From Kineococcus aurantiacus (GTDB lineage Bacteria > Actinomycetota > Actinomycetes > Actinomycetales > Kineococcaceae), in NCBI RefSeq assembly GCF_013409345.1, contig NZ_JACCBB010000001.1:4526001-4590000 (forward strand): a stretch of DNA of 64,000 nucleotides. The letters run 5' to 3'. Shown one piece after another: positions 16,861 to 23,928 of this stretch. The position numbers were made by a program, and so were the translations under genes. Below the pieces are notes generated by a model, which ran no database searches, was not told where the DNA came from, and worked only from the letters and a program-made list of their open reading frames with translations. How positions within the stretch are numbered: the stretch's first letter is position 1; every line of letters starts with the position of its first letter.

Positions 16861-16894
16861 CGGCGTGGTGCGCCGGCCCTCGCGCACCACGCCG
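16861..16894 (-). terminator. Intrinsic terminator of the LGFP-repeat gene
   Basis: Perfect 12-bp stem CGGCGTGGTGCG / CGCACCACGCCG with a 10-base loop, beginning 7 bases past the stop of the gene transcribed leftward. There is no T-tract, as is usual in high-GC actinobacteria. Confidence 0.6.
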
Positions 16895-16901
16895 CACCCG
16901 G

Positions 16902-17834
16902 TCAGCGCGCCGCGCCGGAGACGACCGCTCCCGCGGCGGGGGTCCAGGTGATCGAACCGCCCTGGAAGTCGCTGCGCCGCCCGCCGGGCACGTCGTACTC
17001 GTCGCTGGTGGGGTACCCCAGCCGGCCGGTCTCCCAGCCCTGCCGCGCCCAGGCGTCGCGGATGGCGCCGCGGACCAGGTGCGCGCCGGTGGCCGGGGAC
17101 CAGTAGACCGACCCGCCCTGGAAGTGGTTGAAGGCCCCGCCGGGCAGGGGCGCCTCGGTGGTCGTGGGATAACCCAGGACCCCGTTCTCCCAGCCGGTGG
17201 TGCCCCACGCGGCGAGGATGAGCCCGCGCACGGCCTGGGCGCCGGTGGCGGGGGACCAGTAGACGGAACCGCCCTGGAAGCGGTTGAAGGCGCCGCCGCG
17301 CAACGGGTTCTCGCCGGTGGTGGGCAGGTGCAGCCAGGAGTTCTCCCAGCCCAGGTCGGCCCAGCGGCCCTCGATGGCCCCGCGGACGTCCTGCGCACCG
17401 GTCGCCGGCGACCAGTAGACGGAGCCGTGGGTGAAACGCGTGTACCGGGCGGAACCGTCCGGAGTGGTCAACTCGCAGGTGGTCGCCGCGCCCAGCACGC
17501 CACCGGCTCCACCCAGGGCGACCCACCGGTCGCGGATGGCGCCCTGGACACCGCACGGGGCGGGCGGCGCCGGGTTGTCCGGCACCGGAGCGGTGGGGCG
17601 GTGCGGGAGGGACTCGCAGGCGAGGCCGTCCTTCGGGTTGCCGTCGAGGCCGTCGGGATCGCCGGGGTGGGCGTTCATCCACGCCTGGGCGTCCTCCTGG
17701 TAGGTGAAGTCCGAGCAGTCCACGTCCCCGATGTGGTCGGCCCAGGCCGGTGCCCCGCTCAGCGTCCCGACGCACACCGCCGCCAGCACGGCAGCAGCCC
17801 CACGCCGTGCCCACGTCCCCCTGGCCATGTCCAT
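16902..17834 (-). CDS. Secreted protein with excalibur-like motif and four LGFP repeats
   Basis: A 310-residue exported protein. A Sec signal peptide (ARRGAAAVLAAVCVG..APAWA) is followed by an excalibur-type calcium-binding stretch (DGLDGNPKDGLACE, about 65-80). Four roughly 53-residue LGFP repeats come next, each with a W-x5-W-E-x-G-x-LGYPTT-like core and a FQGGSVYWSPATGA tail. LGFP repeats are associated with the cell wall in actinobacteria (for example mycolyltransferases and amidases), so envelope or peptidoglycan attachment is likely, without an enzymatic domain of its own. Start at ATG 17834 behind a G-rich run; the ATG two codons on is possible. Confidence 0.8.
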   Translation of the reverse strand: MDMARGTWARRGAAAVLAAVCVGTLSGAPAWADHIGDVDCSDFTYQEDAQAWMNAHPGDPDGLDGNPKDGLACESLPHRPTAPVPDNPAPPAPCGVQGAIRDRWVALGGAGGVLGAATTCELTTPDGSARYTRFTHGSVYWSPATGAQDVRGAIEGRWADLGWENSWLHLPTTGENPLRGGAFNRFQGGSVYWSPATGAQAVRGLILAAWGTTGWENGVLGYPTTTEAPLPGGAFNHFQGGSVYWSPATGAHLVRGAIRDAWARQGWETGRLGYPTSDEYDVPGGRRSDFQGGSITWTPAAGAVVSGAAR

Positions 17835-17937
17835 CCCCCCGTCCCGTGGCGGAGCTCCGGTGCTCCGCCGCCTCAAGCTAGCGGGTCGACCAGGAGTTGC
17901 GGGGCCGGTTCACGGAACCCGCGCGGAGGTGACGGAC

Positions 17938-18521
17938 TCACGGTGCGGGCCCTCCCCGCGCGTCGCCGTCCGCCGGTGCCGCGCTGTGCTCGGCGGCGGT
18001 GGCGGTGACGTGCTGCAGCAGCAGGTCCACCCCCAGGCGGCGCGGGCGGCGTCCACCCCGCCGGCCGGCAGCAGTTCCAGGACGCGGTCGTGGAGCCGCA
18101 CGGCGCGCGGGCCGTGCGGGCGCAGGACCAGCGCCGAGCGGGCCAGGCCCGGGTGGGCCAGCAGGACGTCGCGGTAGGCGGTCAGCACCTCCTCCGGGTT
18201 CGTCCGCCACCGGGCGGCGCGTGCGGCGGCGGGTGGTTCGACCACCGGGGCCAGGAGTTCGTCGAGGACGGCGGCGCGCAGTTCGGCGGTGTCGGCGACG
18301 TAGGCGTGGAGGGGGGACCGGCCGGTGTCCAGGGCCTGGGCCACCCGTCGGACCGTGGCCTTCTCCAGCCCTTCCTCCAGCCCCTCGGCGCGGACGATCG
18401 CGACCGCCTCGTTGACGATCCACTCCCGGGACAACGCCGGTGTGGCCGGCCGTTCGCGACGGCTGCGCCCGGCGGGGGGATCGGGGGACCGGGTTCGGTG
18501 GGAGGCGCGACGCAGCTCCAA
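17938..18521 (-). pseudogene. TetR-family regulator broken by a one-base frameshift
   Basis: Residues from the TTG at 18521 give a TetR-type N-terminal domain (IVNEAVAIVRAEGLE..LEKATVRRVAQALDTGRSPLHAYV) and a typical C-domain up to DAARAAWG. There the reading frame turns into Cys/Pro/Ser nonsense, while the adjacent frame continues as GVDLLLQHVTATAAEHSA, the expected TetR ending, with a stop at 17938. Restoring one base in the G5 run at about 18030-18034 (giving G6) joins the two. It could be a recent mutation or a sequencing error in a homopolymer. Two operator-like palindromes lie immediately upstream. Confidence 0.62.
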
Positions 18522-18566
18522 CGAACGTGTTCGTCGCGAACGAGGTCGTCACGAACGTGTTCGTGA
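18521..18566. promoter_or_regulatory. Two tandem TetR-type operators
   Basis: Site 1, ACGAACGTGTTCGT (18521-18534), has 6-bp arms; site 2, TCACGAACGTGTTCGTGA (18549-18566), has 8-bp arms; both have a GT centre. Their centres are 30 bp apart, close to three helical turns. They cover the start of the broken TetR gene and the DNA just upstream, as expected for autoregulation. Confidence 0.55.
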
Positions 18567-18613
18567 CGACCTCCGGTCGGGCTGGTCGGCGCCCCGGGTG
18601 CTGTGCGGGACGC

Positions 18614-18996
18614 CTACCGTGCGCGGTAGCGGGTGAGGGTGGTCAGCACGGCTTCCTCCACCGCACGCGCGGCCGCCTCGAAGCAGCCGCGCACCTCCTC
18701 GGAGAACGGTAGTTCGCCGAGGCTGAACTGCCGGCGCCCTCCGGGTCGGCGGGGTCGAGCGGTGCGGCCGGTCGCCCGGGCGGCGTCCACACCTGCTCGA
18801 CGATCGCGTCGAACAGCGCGTCCTCGGTCGGGAACTGCTTGAACAGCGTCGCCTGGGAAACCCCGGCGGTAGTGGCGATCTGCGCCAGGGAGGTCCGGGC
18901 GAAACTCCAGGTGTCGGAGAGCGTCGCGGCGGCGGTGAGGATCGTGGCCCGCTCGTCGGCGGCGACCTGCTGGTGGGACGAGGACGTACCCGGCAC
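18614..18996 (-). pseudogene. Second TetR-family regulator, frameshifted and shortened
   Basis: From GTG 18996 the frame encodes a good TetR DNA-binding domain (ERATILTAAATLSDTWSFARTSLAQIATTAGVSQATLFKQFPTEDALFDAIVEQV). Near 18745 the sense continues in another frame (QFSLGELPFSEEVRGCFEAAARAVEEAVL), ending at 18614. The joined product would be only about 126 residues against the usual 190-220, so part of the ligand domain is also missing. It sits divergently from a broken short-chain dehydrogenase with a palindrome between them, a classic TetR-SDR pair in decay. Confidence 0.58.
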
Positions 18997-19054
18997 GGCC
19001 CGAGGGTGGTCGACGGCGGTCCCCTCGACGCGCCTCGCGGAACTCGTCGTCCAC

Positions 19055-19082
19055 GTGAGGTGAGTCGACCGGCTCACCTCAC
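19055..19082. promoter_or_regulatory. Palindromic operator between broken tetR and broken SDR gene
   Basis: GTGAGGTGAG (19055-19064) and its perfect complement CTCACCTCAC (19073-19082) around an 8-base spacer: 10-bp arms without mismatch in the divergent region. The size and symmetry fit a TetR operator. It is intact although both flanking genes are not. Confidence 0.5.
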
Positions 19083-19096
19083 CGGAGGGGAACAGC

Positions 19097-19442
19097 GTGG
19101 AGCAGCGGTTCAGCGCGGACGTCGTCCTCGTCACCGGAGCCACCGGCGGCACGGGCGCGTCCCACGTCCGCGGCTACCACGTCGAGGGGCCCGCGTCCTG
19201 GTCGCCGGCCGTCGGGACGACACCGCGTGGGCCGTCCGCCGGCTGACCCGGACCGCTGCGCTGGAGCTGGGCCGCGACGGCGTCAGGGGGAACTCTGTGC
19301 ACCGGGCGTCGTGTCCACCCCCTTCGTCCACGACCCGGTCCCCGGGTCCGACGTCGTGATCGCGCAGGCCCACTCACCGCAGGTCTGCGCCATCCTGCTG
19401 CTGGGCCCGGCGCTGGCCGCCGCGGGGACGGCCGGCGCCTGA
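19097..19442 (+). pseudogene. Short-chain dehydrogenase remnant
   Basis: From GTG 19097 (GGAGGGG upstream) the first frame gives DVVLVTGATGGTGASH, an SDR cofactor loop, and stops after 49 codons. A second frame continues ARVLVAGRRDDTA and then jumps straight to LTRTAALELGRDGVRGNSVH. A third gives PGVVSTPFVHD and runs to 19442. The middle of the enzyme, including the Tyr-x3-Lys catalytic pair, is deleted. At least two frameshifts plus an internal deletion make this a clear remnant rather than a sequencing error. Confidence 0.65.
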
Positions 19443-19485
19443 CCGCCCCACCCGACGGCCCGGGTGCGGCGGCGCGCGGACGTCG

Positions 19486-21462
19486 TCACGACCGCGCGCC
19501 CACCACGGGCCGTCGTTCCGCCCGGTCGCGGCCGGCGGTCTTGGCCGCGTAGACGGCCTCGTCGGCCGCCTGCACCAGGTCCTGCGGCACCAGCGCTCCG
19601 CCCGGGCGCGTGGTCGCGACGCCGATGCTGACCGTGAGCCAGGGCACCACGGGGGAGGCCCGGTGCTCGATGGCGCAGCGGCGCACCCCCTGCCGGATCC
19701 GCTCGGCCACGACCACCGCCCCGGCTGACCCCGTCCCGGGGAGCACCACGGCGAACTCCTCCCCACCGAAACGGGCCGCGAGGTCGCCGGGCGCCAGCGT
19801 CGCGGCCTCCATCGCCTGGGCCACCGCGCGCAGGGCGGTGTCACCGCGCAGGTGACCGTAGGTGTCGTTGTAGAGCTTGAAGCAGTCGACGTCGACGAAC
19901 AGCAGGGACAGTTCCCCCCCGTCGCCGCGGTGGCGCGCCCACGCCCAGGCCAGGTGCTCGTCGAACGCGCTGCGGTTGGCGATGCCGGTCAGCCCGTCCC
20001 GGTGCAGGGAACGGCGCAGTTCGGCGTTGGCCGCCCGCAGGTCCGCCTCGGCGCGCTCGCGGACGCTGATCTCGCGGCGCAGCTGCTCGGTGCGCCGGGC
20101 GACGGTGGCCTCCAGCTCGCGGTGGCGGGCGATGGTGTCGAGGGCGAGGCTGACGTCCATCCGCAGCACCTCGGCGGTGTGCTGCAGCAGGGACTGCTGC
20201 TCGTACAGGACGTGGCCGAGCTCGTGGCCGCGGACCCCCAGCGGTTGCAGCAGCAGCGTGCCGTGCGCCAGCTCGTGGCGGACCCCGGGGGGCAGGAGGT
20301 CCGCGACGGGGAACCGGGGTGCCTCCGGCGCGCCCTGGGCGCCGACCACGCCCGGGTGCACGAGCGCCAGGCGGCCCCGGCGCTCCGCGGGGTGTTCCTC
20401 CGGCGCGGGGTCGTACAGGACCACGAAGCACCTCGACACCTGCAACCGCGCCAGCCGCGCCCCCAGTTCGCGCATGACGTCCTGCTCGCCGGCGCACGAC
20501 ATGAACGCGCGGTTGAGGTCCAGCGCCGCGTTCGTGGCGGCGGCCTGGCCGGCGGGGACCGCGTCCCGGCCGGTCTCGGCCCGCGCCGCGGGGGTGCCCG
20601 ACGGCGCTGCGGGCAGGGCCCGTGCGGTGGAGGAGCGGCGCACCAGGGTGGTCTCCACGAGGACGTCGTGCGCGGGCGCCCCGTCCATCAGGTCCAGCAC
20701 CAGTTCCGCGGCCCGCCGGCCCTGCTGGTGCAGCTGCTGCGAGACGGTCGTGAGGCTGCACCGGGGGTGGGGCGTCTCGTCGTCGTCGAAACCGGTGACC
20801 AGGACGTCGCCGGGCACGTCCAGGCCGTGGTCGCACAGCGCGTCCACCGCGGCCAGCGCCATCTCGTCGTTCAGGGCGACGACGGCGTCGAAGCGGTGCC
20901 CCGCCCGGACCAGCGCGGAGATCGCGTCGTAGGTCACGTCGCGGGCGAAGCCGCCCTCGACGACGAGGGACTCGTCGAGGAGCACCCCCGCCTGCGCCAG
21001 CGTCTCGCGCGCCGCCGCCTCGCGTTCCACGGAGTCCACGTGGTGGGGCACCCCGCGGACCAGCACGACGCGCTGCACACCGCCCTGGTCCACCACGTGG
21101 CGCACCAGCTCCGCCATGCCGGTGCGGTTGTCCGCGCGCACCGACGGACGCTGCCCCGAGGCGGTGCCCAGGGCCACCGCGGGCACGTCGGGGTGGGCGG
21201 CGAGCAGCCGGTCGAGGTCGTCGCGCGACTGGGCCTTCGACATCGGCAGCACGATCGCCGCGCGGGGACCGGCACCGGCGAAGACGTGGCGCAGCAGGGG
21301 CGACACGCCGGGGGTGAAGTAGTCGTGGACGTGCACCAGCAGGGGGACTCCCCGCGCCTGGAGCACCTCCCGGATGCCGGGGATCAGGCGCAGCGAGTAC
21401 GCCCCGAGGAAGTCGGCGACGACGATGACGGGTCCGCGGCCTCGATCCGCCTGGCTGATCAC
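19486..21462 (-). CDS. Diguanylate cyclase with LacI-type periplasmic-binding-like sensor
   Basis: About 658 residues. The N-terminal 290 are a LacI/periplasmic-binding-like ligand domain without a HTH (VIVVADFLGAYSLRLIPGIREVL at the start, VVALNDEMALAAVDALCDHGLDVPGDVLVTGFDDDE near 230). A poorly defined middle region follows, then a coiled coil (HRELEATVARRTEQLRREISVRERAEADLRAANAELRRS), then a GGDEF domain with GGEEF and RDGLTGIANRSAFDEHL. The active site is intact, so it should make cyclic di-GMP; the RxxD inhibitory site lacks its Arg. There is no membrane helix, so sensing is cytoplasmic, perhaps of a sugar. Start taken at GTG 21462; the frame is open to 21534. Confidence 0.84.
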   Translation of the reverse strand: MISQADRGRGPVIVVADFLGAYSLRLIPGIREVLQARGVPLLVHVHDYFTPGVSPLLRHVFAGAGPRAAIVLPMSKAQSRDDLDRLLAAHPDVPAVALGTASGQRPSVRADNRTGMAELVRHVVDQGGVQRVVLVRGVPHHVDSVEREAAARETLAQAGVLLDESLVVEGGFARDVTYDAISALVRAGHRFDAVVALNDEMALAAVDALCDHGLDVPGDVLVTGFDDDETPHPRCSLTTVSQQLHQQGRRAAELVLDLMDGAPAHDVLVETTLVRRSSTARALPAAPSGTPAARAETGRDAVPAGQAAATNAALDLNRAFMSCAGEQDVMRELGARLARLQVSRCFVVLYDPAPEEHPAERRGRLALVHPGVVGAQGAPEAPRFPVADLLPPGVRHELAHGTLLLQPLGVRGHELGHVLYEQQSLLQHTAEVLRMDVSLALDTIARHRELEATVARRTEQLRREISVRERAEADLRAANAELRRSLHRDGLTGIANRSAFDEHLAWAWARHRGDGGELSLLFVDVDCFKLYNDTYGHLRGDTALRAVAQAMEAATLAPGDLAARFGGEEFAVVLPGTGSAGAVVVAERIRQGVRRCAIEHRASPVVPWLTVSIGVATTRPGGALVPQDLVQAADEAVYAAKTAGRDRAERRPVVGARS

Positions 21463-21559
21463 GGGCTCACCATCGGCACCGTGTGCCGTGGAGCTGAGAC
21501 GGGGGCCCCTCCCGGCCCCGTCCCCGCCCCGCACCGCGTCGACCCCGTCCTCCGCCGGG

Positions 21560-21865
21560 TCAGGCGGCCCGGGTCTCCTGGGCGTGGATGAGGGCGGCGG
21601 CCTCGTAGAGGGGGGCGGGGTCGAGGTCGCAGGTGTCGCACAGGTGGTGGATGTCGGTGAGCAGTTCGATGAGGGCCTGCTGCATGCCCTCGGCGTGGCT
21701 GTGGCTGACCCGGCCGTGCAGCTGCAGGGCCTGGGCGGCGTGCGCGGCGCGGTGGGCGTTGCGCTGGCGGGTGTGGGCCGGGCTGGTGGGCTGCTCGTCG
21801 GCTGCGGGAGCGGGGCCGGTGTCGGGGGTCGAGCCGGTGGGGGTCGAAGGGGCGGGCCGCAGCAT
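21560..21865 (-). CDS. Small conserved-type hypothetical protein upstream of the GGDEF gene
   Basis: A 101-residue protein. The first 35 residues are Pro/Thr/Ala-rich and probably disordered. The rest forms two helices (AHAAQALQLHGRVSHSHAEGMQQALIELLTDIHHLCDTCDLDPAPLYEAAALIHAQE). The ALIELLTDIHHLCD..LD...LYEAA..HAQE pattern is like helical tails of small plasmid- and phage-linked actinobacterial proteins. No function can be assigned. It lies close upstream of the diguanylate cyclase on the same strand, so co-transcription is possible. Confidence 0.5.
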   Translation of the reverse strand: MLRPAPSTPTGSTPDTGPAPAADEQPTSPAHTRQRNAHRAAHAAQALQLHGRVSHSHAEGMQQALIELLTDIHHLCDTCDLDPAPLYEAAALIHAQETRAA

Positions 21866-22052
21866 GGTGGGTCCTCTCAGGCGGGCTGTCGGGCGGGGCT
21901 GGTGATCGCGCTGGTGGTGGGCAGCTGGGGGGCGGTGGGGAGGGTCCGGGCCGCACGGTCCGTTCCACGCGCGGCGTCAGCGTGGTGGGGGGCTCGCGGT
22001 CGGCGCGCGGGGGCGGTGCGGGCGGCGGGGCCGGCGGCGCGGGGTCGGGGTG

Positions 22053-22550
22053 TCACGACGTTGCTCGCGGCGGCGGCGGCGGCGGTGCGGGCCGGGGCGG
22101 TGGAACGGGACGGGCGGTGAGGTCCGGGCGCTGGGCGGCGGGACGGTCTGCGGGTGCCCCGGCTGGTCCTGCCGGGCAGAGGGGGCCGGGTGGGGTGGTC
22201 CCGGGGTCGGGACGCGGTCCCGGGTGCGGGCCGGCGCGGGTGGGAGCGGTGAGCACCACGTCCGCCGCCCCGGCCGGTGCGCCGACCCGCGCGGTGGCAC
22301 CCGTCGTGGTGCCGACGACGACGCTCGCGGACGCCTCGGGCGCGGGGGACGCGGGTCGGTGGGCGGTGCAGCCGGCGAGCGCCCCGAAGAGGAGGGCGAA
22401 GGGGATGGCGGCCAGCAGCAGGCCGGTGCGGGGGGCCGGGGCGCCGTCGAGGGCCCAGCCGGTGGCCCAGGGCAGGAGGGTGAGGGTGGCGAACGAGGCG
22501 GCGGCGGTGCGCACGCCCACGGTGAGGGCACGGCGGGTCTCAGCGTGCAT
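22053..22550 (-). CDS. Hypothetical membrane protein with Pro-rich tail
   Basis: A 165-residue protein from ATG 22550. Residues about 12-30 and 42-60 (ALTVGVRTAAASFATLTLLPW; GLLLAAIPFALLFGALAGC) look like two membrane helices, the second ending in a GALAGC that could also be read as a lipobox. The remaining 100 residues are Pro/Ala/Thr-rich, low in complexity and likely outside the membrane. No homologue recognised. The 186 bases before the neighbouring small gene hold only GC-rich, repeat-like sequence. Confidence 0.4.
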   Translation of the reverse strand: MHAETRRALTVGVRTAAASFATLTLLPWATGWALDGAPAPRTGLLLAAIPFALLFGALAGCTAHRPASPAPEASASVVVGTTTGATARVGAPAGAADVVLTAPTRAGPHPGPRPDPGTTPPGPLCPAGPAGAPADRPAAQRPDLTARPVPPPRPAPPPPPPRATS

Positions 22551-22781
22551 GGCCGGTGCCCTCCCTCCCCGTGCCGCACCTGGTCGGTGCCTGGTCTGGA
22601 CCGCGTGGTCCTGGTCCCCGGGGTCCATCTTGCCTTGGCGGGGCCGGTGAAGCACGGCCTTCTCCCCGGCAGCTGCGGTGCCGCGGCGGTGACGGGGGTG
22701 CGGCCGGCGGGCTGCCGCGCAGCAGGGGCGGCGGAGGGGGAGGTGCACCGGCCGGGGGAGGCCCGGCGCGGGCGGCGGCGT

Positions 22782-22800
22782 CCGGGGGGCCGGTCCCCGG
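22782..22800 (-). terminator. Probable terminator after the TSUP gene
   Basis: CCGGGG / CCCCGG stem around a 7-base loop, 4 bases past the stop of the leftward TSUP gene. The stem is short (6 bp), so support is moderate. Confidence 0.35.
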
Positions 22801-22803
22801 GGG

Positions 22804-23670
22804 TCAGCCCAGGAGGGGCGAGAGGTTCTCCACCCACACGTCGTGCCCCACCTTCACGACGAGGGCGGCGACGACGACGAGGAACACGGTGCGGATGAAG
22901 CCGGTCCCGCTGGAGATGGCCATCCGCGAGCCCAGGTAGCTGCCGCTGGTGTTCGCCAGCCCCAGCAGCAGGCCCAGGCCCCAGAGCACCGCGCCGTGGG
23001 GGGCGAAGAACAGCAGGGCGCCGAGGTTGGTGGCGAGGTTCACGATCTTGGCCTTCGCGCTGGCCTGCAGGAAGTCGTAGCCGACGACGCTGACCATCGC
23101 GATGACCAGGAACGTGCCGGTGCCCGGGCCCAGGACCCCGTCGTAGACCCCGATGACCAGGCCGACGGCGAGCGCGGCGCGGTAGTGGGCGTGCCCGGAG
23201 AAGCGCAGGGCGGTCACCGAGCCGAGGGTCGGGCGGGTCAGGGTGATCGCTGCGACGGTCACCAGGGCCACGACGATGACGGGTTTGAACACCGCCACCG
23301 GCAAGGACGCGGCGATCGAGGCTCCGCCGAAGCTGCCGGCCAGGGCGAGCGCGGCCATGGGCAGGGCCGTGCGCAGGTCGGGGCGGGCGCGGCGGTAGTA
23401 GGTCACCGCGCTGGTGGTGGTGCCGAAGATCGAGCCGAGCTTGTTGGTGGCCAGGGCCTGCAGCGGGCTGAGCCCGGGGACGAGCAGCAGGGCGGGCAGT
23501 TGCAGCAGGCCCCCACCGCCGACGACGGCGTCGACCCAGCCGGCGGCGAAGGCGGCCAGCACGAGCAGCACGAGGGTGGTCCCGGTCAGGTGCTCGGGGA
23601 ACAGCGCCACCGCGTGGGCCGCGGTGGGCAGGGTGGTGGGCAGGGCGGCGGCCAGGGTCGAGGCGGTCAC
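22804..23670 (-). CDS. TSUP-family permease (TauE/SafE type)
   Basis: A 288-residue integral membrane protein with about eight helices in two repeats. The first repeat has LAAFAAGWVDAVVGGGGLLQLPALLLVPGLSPLQALATNKLGSIFGTTTSA, the second VGLVIGVYDGVLGPGTGTFLVIAMV..GYDFLQASAKAKIVNLATNLGALL; these are the duplicated family signatures. TSUP proteins move sulfite, sulfonates, thiosulfate or other organic anions. No sulfur genes are adjacent, so the substrate is open. Start set at GTG 23670, just ahead of the first helix; the frame upstream encodes only a Pro-rich stretch. Confidence 0.84.
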   Translation of the reverse strand: MTASTLAAALPTTLPTAAHAVALFPEHLTGTTLVLLVLAAFAAGWVDAVVGGGGLLQLPALLLVPGLSPLQALATNKLGSIFGTTTSAVTYYRRARPDLRTALPMAALALAGSFGGASIAASLPVAVFKPVIVVALVTVAAITLTRPTLGSVTALRFSGHAHYRAALAVGLVIGVYDGVLGPGTGTFLVIAMVSVVGYDFLQASAKAKIVNLATNLGALLFFAPHGAVLWGLGLLLGLANTSGSYLGSRMAISSGTGFIRTVFLVVVAALVVKVGHDVWVENLSPLLG

Positions 23671-23885
23671 CGGCGCCGGTCCGGTCCCGCCCCGGGGGCG
23701 GGGCGTCGGGCGGGGGACCCACCCGGGGTGGTCGAGCGGCGGTGGCGGTGGTGGTGGAGGGGCACGCTCCGCATCGTGGCGCTCGCGGGCCCCGATCCGG
23801 AAATCGCCCGGCGCGCGCACCCGCCGCCCCGGTGGCCGCCCGGGGACGTCCTGCCGCGGGGGAGGGACCGCGACCCGGTACCCGG

Positions 23886-23917
23886 CCCGGCGGCGCCGGC
23901 GTGCCGGCGCCGCCGGG
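23886..23917 (-). terminator. Terminator of phoD
   Basis: Arms CCCGGCGGCGCCGGC and GCCGGCGCCGCCGGG are fully complementary (15 bp) with GT at the turn, starting 12 bases past the phoD stop and separating it from the TSUP gene on the same strand. Confidence 0.6.
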
Positions 23918-23928
23918 GGTCGGGGTGC

